DNA of 39,967 nucleotides, from assembly GCA_016285345.1 (NCBI GenBank), contig JAEEQN010000031.1:1-39967 (forward strand). Direction: 5' to 3'. A model generated the notes under the pieces. The model saw only the letters and a program-made list of their open reading frames with translations. It was not told where the DNA came from and made no database searches. This stretch comes from Victivallales bacterium (GTDB lineage Bacteria; Verrucomicrobiota; Lentisphaeria; Victivallales; UBA1829). The translations under genes and the position numbers were made by a program. Of the stretch, positions 14,262 to 20,412 are shown in pieces. Position 1 is the first letter of the stretch, and every line of letters starts with the position of its first letter.

Positions 14262-15583
14262 CGGGCGTCCTCGTCGTCGGATTCGGATTCCTTCAGAAGC
14301 GAGAAGACGCACTCGCCGTCGACGAACGTCGCCATGGTGCGGCCCTTCGCGGCATAGCCGTTGAACGGCGTATTGCGGGACTTCGAGTAGAAGTCGTTCG
14401 CATCGATGATGTACTCGCTGTCCGGGTCGATAATCGTGACGTCCGCGGGCGCACCGACGGAGAGCGTCCCGGCGTTGATGCCGAGGATGGTGGCGGGGCC
14501 TACCGTGAACTTGGAAATGATCTGCGAGAGGGAAAGATAGTTTTTGTGATACAGCTCGGTCAGCGTCACGGGTACCGCCGTTTCGAGGCCGATGATGCCG
14601 AACGGGGCATTGTCGAATTCGACGAGCTTCGCGGTCTGCGTGTGCGGCGCGTGGTCGGTGGCGATGGCCGCGATCGTGCCGTCCTGGAGTCCTTCGATGA
14701 GCGCCATGCGGTCCTCTTCGGCGCACAGCGGCGGATTCATCTTGTAGTTCGTGTCGAACTTCTTGATCTCGACGTCGGTCAGCGCGATGTGGTGCGGCGT
14801 GGCCTCGGCGGAGATGCGCACGCCGTCGGCCTGCGCGGAGCGGATCATGCGGACGGAATTGCGCGAGCTGACATGCTGGATGTGGATCTTCCAGTTCGCG
14901 AGGCGGGAGAGAATGATGTCGCGCGCCACGATGACTTCCTCGGCGGCGGCGGGGATCGCCTTCATGCCGAGCAGAACGGACCAGTAGCCCTCGTGCATCA
15001 CGCCGTCGCCTGCGAGGAACTTGTCTTCGCAGTGTTCGAGGACGGGGAGCCCGAAGTTTCCGGCGTACTCGACCACGTGCCGCATCAGCTCGTTGCTCTG
15101 GATGCAGGTGCCGTCGTCCGTGAGCGCTACGACTCCGGCTGCCTTGAGACTGCCGACGGGCGACATCTCCTCGCCCTTGCGGCCGACGCTGAGCGCGCCG
15201 GATGGGAGGACCTTCACCACGCCTTCGCGGGCGGCGAATTCCTTGATGTACTGGATGGTGGCGGCGTTATCGGCGCACGGCGAGGTGTTCGGCATGGCGA
15301 CGATCGAGGTGAACCCGCCTGCGGCGGCGGCCATGGTGCCGGTGCGGATTGTCTCCGCGTCGGTGTTGCCGGGCTGGCGCAGATGCACGTGCATGTCGAT
15401 CAGGCCGGGCGCGACGACAAGGCCCTTCAGGTTGATCGTTTCGGTTTCGTCGAGCGAGGGATCGAAGGAGCCGGGGTCGACGATGCGTCCGTCCCTGATC
15501 CAGAGGTCGCCGGTGCGGTCGATGTGGTTGGCCGGGTCGATGATGCGCCCGTTCTTGAGAATCCAGGAGTTTTTCTTGTTCAT
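14258..15583 (-). CDS. pyrC: Dihydroorotase, class I
   Basis: Zinc amidohydrolase that closes carbamoyl-aspartate to dihydroorotate, step 3 of UMP synthesis. 441 residues, the length of class I enzymes. The metal motif DMHVHLRQPG has Asp63, His65 and His67; AMPNTSP and the catalytic ATDHAPHT region are also present. The start overlaps the pyrB stop by ATGA, and the stop overlaps tsaE, so the three genes are translationally coupled. The PyrB next door is a full-length catalytic chain. Class I dihydroorotases often associate with it, so a PyrB-PyrC complex is plausible. An allantoinase is unlikely given the pyr context. Confidence 0.95.
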   Translation of the reverse strand: MNKKNSWILKNGRIIDPANHIDRTGDLWIRDGRIVDPGSFDPSLDETETINLKGLVVAPGLIDMHVHLRQPGNTDAETIRTGTMAAAAGGFTSIVAMPNTSPCADNAATIQYIKEFAAREGVVKVLPSGALSVGRKGEEMSPVGSLKAAGVVALTDDGTCIQSNELMRHVVEYAGNFGLPVLEHCEDKFLAGDGVMHEGYWSVLLGMKAIPAAAEEVIVARDIILSRLANWKIHIQHVSSRNSVRMIRSAQADGVRISAEATPHHIALTDVEIKKFDTNYKMNPPLCAEEDRMALIEGLQDGTIAAIATDHAPHTQTAKLVEFDNAPFGIIGLETAVPVTLTELYHKNYLSLSQIISKFTVGPATILGINAGTLSVGAPADVTIIDPDSEYIIDANDFYSKSRNTPFNGYAAKGRTMATFVDGECVFSLLKESESDDEDAR

Positions 15584-16509
15584 TTGAGGGCCCCCGCGAC
15601 GAGGAAGAGTACGGCCATGCGGACGGCGAGGCCGTTGGTGACTTGTTCGAGGATGACGGACTGCGGACCGTCGGCGACGGCGGAGTCGATCTCGACGCCG
15701 CGGTTGATGGGGCCGGGGTGCATGATGAGCGCGTCCTTCTTGATGTAACGGAGCGTTTCCGGGTGGATGCCGAAGAAACGGGAGTATTCGCCGAGGCTGG
15801 GGAAGTATCCGCGCTGCTGGCGTTCGAGCTGGATGCGGAGCAGGTTGATGACGTCTGCTTCGGCGAGGGCGTCCTTGAGGTTGTGGCAGACGCGGACGCC
15901 GATCTGCTCGAATTCGCGCGGAACGAGCGTGGCGGGCCCGGCGAAGGTGACGTTCGCGCCGAGCTTGATGAGGCCCCAGGCGTTGCTGCGCGCGACGCGG
16001 CTGTGGAGGATGTCGCCGACGACGACCACGTTCAGGCCTTCGATGCGGCCCTTCTTCTCGCGCATGGTGAAGATGTCAAGCAGGGCCTGCGTCGGATGGC
16101 TGTGCGCGCCGTCGCCTGCGTTCACCACGCCCATGTTCAGTTCGCGGGCGAGGAAGTTCGGCGCGCCGGTCGCCTGGTGGCGGATGACCACGATGTCGGC
16201 CTGGAGCGCCTGGATGTTCTTGAGCGTGTCAAGCAGGGTTTCGCCCTTGCGGAAACTGCTCACGTCGGCGTTCATGTTGATGATGTCGGCGCTGAGGCGC
16301 TGTTCCGCGAGCTCGAAGGAAACGCGTGTGCGCGTGCTCGGCTCGACGAAGAGGTTCACGACGGTGCGGCCGCGGAGCGCCGGCACTTTCTTGACGTTCC
16401 GCTGGGAGACCTTTTTAAATTCTTCGGCAGTGTTCAGGATGTGGAGTATCTCGTCCCGCGAGAGGTCGTAGAGAGACAGCAGATCCTTTTTCGTCCATTG
16501 AAAATCCAT
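15580..16509 (-). CDS. pyrB: Aspartate carbamoyltransferase catalytic subunit
   Basis: Joins carbamoyl phosphate and aspartate, the committed step of pyrimidine synthesis. 309 residues. The carbamoyl-phosphate loop EPSTRTRVSFE (~56-66), the GDGAHSHPTQALLD motif and MHPGPINRG (aspartate side) are intact. The ATG at 16509 has AAGGACC in front. It follows pyrR after 12 bp and overlaps pyrC by 4 bp. No pyrI regulatory chain is present, so it is expected to be unregulated by nucleotides at the enzyme level and controlled through PyrR instead. Confidence 0.96.
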   Translation of the reverse strand: MDFQWTKKDLLSLYDLSRDEILHILNTAEEFKKVSQRNVKKVPALRGRTVVNLFVEPSTRTRVSFELAEQRLSADIINMNADVSSFRKGETLLDTLKNIQALQADIVVIRHQATGAPNFLARELNMGVVNAGDGAHSHPTQALLDIFTMREKKGRIEGLNVVVVGDILHSRVARSNAWGLIKLGANVTFAGPATLVPREFEQIGVRVCHNLKDALAEADVINLLRIQLERQQRGYFPSLGEYSRFFGIHPETLRYIKKDALIMHPGPINRGVEIDSAVADGPQSVILEQVTNGLAVRMAVLFLVAGALK

Positions 16510-16521
16510 ATCGTGTGGTCC

Positions 16522-17079
16522 TTATTGTTTTTTGACCTTGAATACGCTGTCGGTGCCGTTGCATTCCACCCAGTCCATGCACACACGCCATTCGGGGCCG
16601 ACCGAGACCTTCATCCCGACATAGTCGGCGTGGATGGGGAACTCCCGGCCGCCGCGGTCGATGAGCGCGGCGAGGCGGATCTGGCCAGGACGCCCGAAGT
16701 CGGTGAGGGCGTCGAGCGCGGCGCGGACGCTTCGTCCGCTCTGGAGGACGTCGTCGGCGAGGATGATGATCTTGTCGTTGATGTCGAACGGGATCTCGGT
16801 CTCCCGGATCATGGGGAGCGTCTTCCGTTTGCCGATGTCGTCGCGGTACATGGAAATGTCGAGCGTACCGACCTCGACCTCGCGTCCCGTACGCTCGCGT
16901 ATGCTGCGCGCGATACGTTTGGCGAGAGGGACGCCGCCCGCCTGGATGCCGATCAGTGCGACCGATTCCGGCGGATCGTTCGCGATGTGCTCGCAGATGG
17001 CCTCCGATATCTTCTCGATAGCCTCCGGGATGCAGTCGCCTTCGAACATGGTTTCGTGTTCAGATTCGTAGTCGTTCAT
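16522..17079 (-). CDS. pyrR: Bifunctional pyr operon regulator / uracil phosphoribosyltransferase PyrR
   Basis: 185-residue PRTase-fold protein. PyrR binds UMP or UTP and pyr mRNA leaders to lower transcription, and converts uracil plus PRPP to UMP. The PRPP loop is IILADDVLQSGRSVRAAL, and ALIGIQAGGVPLA near residue 42 is the other conserved strand. The start at 17079 has AGGAAA. It is the first gene of the operon, and the ~110-base leader in front can fold into hairpins, so autoregulation through RNA is likely. No classic PyrR-binding loop or U-tract terminator was found in that leader. Confidence 0.93.
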   Translation of the reverse strand: MNDYESEHETMFEGDCIPEAIEKISEAICEHIANDPPESVALIGIQAGGVPLAKRIARSIRERTGREVEVGTLDISMYRDDIGKRKTLPMIRETEIPFDINDKIIILADDVLQSGRSVRAALDALTDFGRPGQIRLAALIDRGGREFPIHADYVGMKVSVGPEWRVCMDWVECNGTDSVFKVKKQ

Positions 17080-17114
17080 GCGTATGGTTTCCTGTTCGAT
17101 GCTGGTGGCCGCGA

Positions 17115-17155
17115 CCCCGGAATCGGGGGCGCACGGGATGTGCGTATCCGTGCGC
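17115..17155 (-). promoter_or_regulatory. Hairpin-rich leader of the pyr operon
   Basis: Two perfect stem-loops lie in the leader: arms GCGCACGG/CCGTGCGC (17129-17136 with 17148-17155) and CCCCG/CGGGG (17115-17119 with 17124-17128). A further upstream segment, rich in GCGCG, can compete for the first arm, which would allow alternative folds. There is no U-tract, so an attenuator is only a candidate. Confidence 0.4.
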
Positions 17156-17188
17156 GTGCGAAATGCGCGCGCGAAGACCGGCCTTTTT

Positions 17189-17217
17189 ACAATAGCGCGT
17201 ATTCGGCAAATATTCCA
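17189..17217 (-). promoter_or_regulatory. Possible promoter of the pyr operon
   Basis: On the minus strand, TGGAAT (17212-17217), 17 bp and TATTGT (17189-17194). The -35 box is weak (3 of 6), so this is a tentative call. Confidence 0.3.
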
Positions 17218-17258
17218 GTTGAGTTTTTATTTTTTCCTTAAAAAAACGGGACGGAAAC

Positions 17259-17287
17259 TTGATTTTGTGTCGAAGCGGGGATATAAT
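17259..17287 (+). promoter_or_regulatory. Strong sigma70-type promoter of the exported-protein gene
   Basis: TTGATT (17259-17264), 17 bp ending GGGGA and a perfect TATAAT (17282-17287). The leader carries a small hairpin, TCCGGG/CCCGGA (17305-17310 with 17316-17321). Confidence 0.75.
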
Positions 17288-17370
17288 AATAAGAAAGCCG
17301 GTTGTCCGGGGTGTGCCCGGATGATGCCGGTTTCCGTTTACACGACACCGAAACAGGAGTTTTTGAAGTC

Positions 17371-17988
17371 ATGCTTCGTTTCCGTTCCATTTTATTCGCC
17401 GCCGTGCTCGCGGCATCCGCGCCGTTCATTGTCCGCGCGCAGACTTCCGGCGCGGAAGCATCGGCCGCTACCTCCGGGAAGCTTACCGCCGTGCCGTTCC
17501 GCGCAGGTACGGTCCTTTCCGCTGAAATCAGCAAACAGAAACCGTCGTTCGACGTCGAATCCGAGTTCGACAAGCCCGCGATTGAGAATCCCGCGTGGAT
17601 CGAACTGATCGTGAAACTCGACAGCGGACGCAGCCTCAGCCGGTTCGACTATGAAATCGTCGGCAAAAACGGCACTTATCCGTGCTTCGCGGTCGCCGAG
17701 GGCGCGGACGGATATTCATCCGACGCCGAAAAGTGGATCATCAAGACGTCGTCCCCGCTGAAATACTACCGTCTGCTCTTCCCCGTTCGGCTGGACGAGA
17801 TCGCCGCGGCGAAAAAAGAGCTTCTGCCTGTGACGCTGAAGATAAAACTCTTCGAGACCACGCTCGCCCCCGCTTCGTTCCAGGTGCGCGTGATGCCCGA
17901 GGGGAAGAACTTCACCCGCGTGTCGTCCGTCCGCCCGGAAGGCATCTGCAATATGACCTACCGCGAGGCGTTCGAGTCCGGTAACTGA
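17371..17988 (+). CDS. Small exported protein of unknown function
   Basis: 205 residues; I do not recognise the family. Residues 1-23 are a signal peptide (basic MLRFR, hydrophobic core, cut near VRAQ). The mature part is hydrophilic, with a likely all-beta pattern: WIELIVKLDSGRSLSRFDYEI, then YYRLLFPVRLDE and LKIKLFETTL. There are two cysteines in the mature part, compatible with one disulfide. The ATG at 17371 has AGGAG at 17355-17359. It is monocistronic, with one of the best promoters in the window and a terminator shared with the convergent acyltransferase gene, so it may be abundantly made. A periplasmic or outer-membrane-associated role is inferred from the signal peptide only. Confidence 0.75.
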   Translation: MLRFRSILFAAVLAASAPFIVRAQTSGAEASAATSGKLTAVPFRAGTVLSAEISKQKPSFDVESEFDKPAIENPAWIELIVKLDSGRSLSRFDYEIVGKNGTYPCFAVAEGADGYSSDAEKWIIKTSSPLKYYRLLFPVRLDEIAAAKKELLPVTLKIKLFETTLAPASFQVRVMPEGKNFTRVSSVRPEGICNMTYREAFESGN

Positions 17989-18011
17989 CCTGAATTAAAA
18001 CGCTATACACG

Positions 18012-18054
18012 AAAAAAGCTTCCTGTTGCGGATTGATCCGGCGGGAAGCTTTTT
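18012..18054. terminator. Bidirectional terminator between convergent genes
   Basis: AAAAAGCTTCC (18013-18023) pairs with GGAAGCTTTTT (18044-18054), so the A-run on one side is the T-run on the other strand. It ends both the exported-protein gene and the acyltransferase gene. Confidence 0.85.
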
Positions 18055-18084
18055 CTGTGTCCTGATTTGAGGAAAGACGGATTA

Positions 18085-18951
18085 TTACTTCCCGACTTTG
18101 TCCTCTTCGGCCCAGCGGTCGAAACACCCTTGGATGAAGTCGATGGTTTTCTGGTGCGTCTCATGGCTGTTCTGGGCGACTTCCATCGGCGGACCGAATT
18201 CGAACCGTACGGCTCGTTCGGGGTGGAGCGGACCGAGGTCGCGCAGATATTTGCCTGTGGAAAGGAAGTCGGTTTTCAGCGCCATGGGCAGGACCGGGAC
18301 GCCGGCGGATTTTGCGAGTTTGATGCCGATGGTGTTGAACTGCGACGGATCGAACGTGTCCGTGCGCGTGGACTGGGGGAAGACGATCATGGAGATGCCC
18401 GATTCGAGCATCTTTTTCCCCTCGGTGAGAACGGTCTTGAGGTCTTCGCGGGCATTGGTGCGTCCGACCGGGATCGCGTGGAACGACAGCAGGATGTGAC
18501 GGAAGAACGGCACGTCCAGCAGGGATTTCTTCACGACGAACGAGAAGTCGATGTGTTCGCGGATGATCGCGTGAAGGACCGCCGTTTCCAGCAGGCTCAT
18601 GTGGTTGCCGACGATCACGACGGGCCTGCCGCCGAGGTCGCGCAGGTGGTTGAGGCCGCGGATGTGAATGCGGCCGCCGCAACGTTCGATCAGGCGGATG
18701 TTGCGGGAGGAATACATGATCTGGCCTTCCTTGTCGAGCTTGCCGTGCGAGGCTGTGTTGCCGCACTGGATGAACGTCATGAAGTTGCTCTGATAGAAGT
18801 ACCAGCGGCTGTGAAGCCAGAGGTGGAACGCGAGGGAACAGCGGTTGGACTCGGGCGTATCGTAACTGTCCATGCCGTCGAAGAGATAATAGGACATTTC
18901 GGGACCGTGTTTTGGTGAATGTTTGAACTCGCGGCGTCCCGCCGGAGACAT
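18085..18951 (-). CDS. Lysophospholipid acyltransferase family protein (PlsC-like)
   Basis: Up to 288 residues. The acyltransferase motif HX4(D/E) is GNHMSLLE, with His117 and Glu122 from the long start; motif III reads FPQSTRTD instead of the usual FPEGTR. PVLPMAL further on is motif IV. There is no strong membrane helix; the N-terminal part is aromatic-rich (WLHSRWYFYQ) and may bind the membrane surface. Two starts are possible: the ATG at 18951, or the ATG at 18897 (MSYYLFDG), which fits the conserved region better. Neither has a clear ribosome site. It has its own promoter. The likely role is acyl transfer in phospholipid or lipid A synthesis. The Glu and Gln-Ser variants make the substrate uncertain. 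Confidence 0.82.
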   Translation of the reverse strand: MSPAGRREFKHSPKHGPEMSYYLFDGMDSYDTPESNRCSLAFHLWLHSRWYFYQSNFMTFIQCGNTASHGKLDKEGQIMYSSRNIRLIERCGGRIHIRGLNHLRDLGGRPVVIVGNHMSLLETAVLHAIIREHIDFSFVVKKSLLDVPFFRHILLSFHAIPVGRTNAREDLKTVLTEGKKMLESGISMIVFPQSTRTDTFDPSQFNTIGIKLAKSAGVPVLPMALKTDFLSTGKYLRDLGPLHPERAVRFEFGPPMEVAQNSHETHQKTIDFIQGCFDRWAEEDKVGK

Positions 18952-18982
18952 TCCCCCGGAAAAGACGCAAAACTACTACAAT

Positions 18983-19011
18983 AATTTACATCATAAAAGG
19001 GTGTTCTTCAA
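18983..19011 (-). promoter_or_regulatory. Promoter of the acyltransferase gene
   Basis: On the minus strand, TTGAAG (19006-19011), 17 bp and TAAATT (18983-18988), about 25 bases before the longer start codon. Confidence 0.5.
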
Positions 19012-19103
19012 GCGGGAAAAGCTTTTGCGGCGCGTCTTTTTTCATGTTTTTTATACAATGAGGATTTTTTTACTTTTTTTCGCCGTTTTGTACCGTTTTA
19101 CAC

Positions 19104-19131
19104 TTGTATGCACCATAAAATGTGATACATT
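19104..19131 (+). promoter_or_regulatory. Possible promoter of the decarboxylase gene
   Basis: TTGTAT (19104-19109), 16 bp and TACATT (19126-19131), about 46 bases before the transcription-proximal ATG at 19184. The region is AT-rich and other choices exist. Confidence 0.35.
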
Positions 19132-19183
19132 GTATTCTCGCTTTTACGGCACAACAAAAACACACGGGAAGGACACGGCAAGC

Positions 19184-20350
19184 ATGCTGAAGGATGTGTA
19201 CGATTACTACAGTCACGACGACTGGGCATTGATGAAAGCGGAAATCGACCGCCGGGAGACCCCGTTCCTGGTCGTCAATCTGAACATCATCCGCCGCAAC
19301 TACGAGGCGCTCCGCAATCTGTATCCGTTCGCTCACATCTACTATGCCGTGAAGGCGAACCCCGCGCCGGAAGTCCTGAGCATCCTGCGCGACATGGGCT
19401 CCTGCTTCGACATCGCGTCCGTGTACGAACTCGACCAGATCCTCGCGCTCGGCGTTTCGCCCGACCGCATCAGCTACGGCAATACCATCAAGAAGGCGAA
19501 GGACATCGCCTATGCCTACGGCAAGGGCGTCCGCCTCTTCACGACCGACAGCGAATCCGACATCCGCAACCTCGCGCAGTATGCGCCAGGTTCGCGCGTG
19601 GCGTGCCGCATCCTCACCGAGGGCGGAGAGACGGCGGAATGGCCGCTTTCGCGCAAGTTCGGCTGTCATCCCGACCTCGCGATCGACCTGATCATGCTCG
19701 CGAAGGAACTCGGCCTGAACCCGTGCGGCGTGTCGTTCCACGTCGGCTCCCAGCAGCGCGACATTGGAGCGTGGGACTCCGCGATCTCGAAGGTGCGCTA
19801 CATTTTCGATTATTTGTCGGAACACGGCGTCAACCTCAACCTCGTGAACATGGGCGGCGGATTCCCGGTCAAGTACATCTCGAAGACCAGTACGCCGCGC
19901 GTCTATGCGGAGGAGATCACGCGCTACCTGAACGAAGACTTCCCGAACGGGCTTCCCGAGGTCATCCTCGAACCCGGGCGTTCGCTCGTCGCGGAGTCCG
20001 GCGTGCTCGTGACCGAGGTCGTGCTTGTCTCGAAGAAGTCCAACGTCGGCGTCGACAAGTGGGTCTACCTCGACACAGGCCTCTTCAACGGCCTCATCGA
20101 GACCATCGGCGAGAGCATCAAGTATCCGCTTTACAGCGACGCCGAGGGGAAGCCGTCCGACAACTTCGTGATCGCAGGCCCCACGTGCGACAGCCAGGAC
20201 ATCATGTACGAGAAATTCCGCAACGCGCTCCCGAGCGGGATCAAGCCCGGCGACCGCATCTACTGGCTCACCACCGGAGCGTATACGGCGAGCTACTGCG
20301 CAGTCTGCTTCAACGGCTTCCCGCCGCTGAAGACATATTTCGTGAAATAA
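19184..20350 (+). CDS. Fold-type III PLP decarboxylase (ornithine/lysine decarboxylase type)
   Basis: 388 residues, alanine-racemase-fold amino acid decarboxylase making putrescine or cadaverine. The PLP lysine is Lys57 in YAVKANP. GSQQ (~189), GGGFP (~224) and EPGRSLVAESG (~263) bind PLP phosphate. The substrate-end cysteine is Cys335 in GPTCDSQD. The length and the CDSQD motif place it with eukaryotic-like ODC and bacterial LDC/ODC enzymes rather than LysA, which is longer and has a different end. The start MLKDVYDYY at 19184 has GGAAGGA 10 bases upstream; the open frame further upstream is AT-rich leader. It is monocistronic, followed by a strong terminator. Ornithine versus lysine preference needs an alignment of the specificity helix. 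Confidence 0.9.
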   Translation: MLKDVYDYYSHDDWALMKAEIDRRETPFLVVNLNIIRRNYEALRNLYPFAHIYYAVKANPAPEVLSILRDMGSCFDIASVYELDQILALGVSPDRISYGNTIKKAKDIAYAYGKGVRLFTTDSESDIRNLAQYAPGSRVACRILTEGGETAEWPLSRKFGCHPDLAIDLIMLAKELGLNPCGVSFHVGSQQRDIGAWDSAISKVRYIFDYLSEHGVNLNLVNMGGGFPVKYISKTSTPRVYAEEITRYLNEDFPNGLPEVILEPGRSLVAESGVLVTEVVLVSKKSNVGVDKWVYLDTGLFNGLIETIGESIKYPLYSDAEGKPSDNFVIAGPTCDSQDIMYEKFRNALPSGIKPGDRIYWLTTGAYTASYCAVCFNGFPPLKTYFVK

Positions 20351-20375
20351 GCCAGCCCTCGAACTGATTATTCGT

Positions 20376-20412
20376 CCCGTACCCGGATTTTGATCGGGCG
20401 CGGGATTTTTTT
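20376..20412 (+). terminator. Rho-independent terminator after the decarboxylase gene
   Basis: CCCG..CCCG and CGGG..CGGG arms (20376-20404) form an 8-bp interrupted stem followed by seven T. It lies against the stop codon of the convergent VWA gene. Confidence 0.85.
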
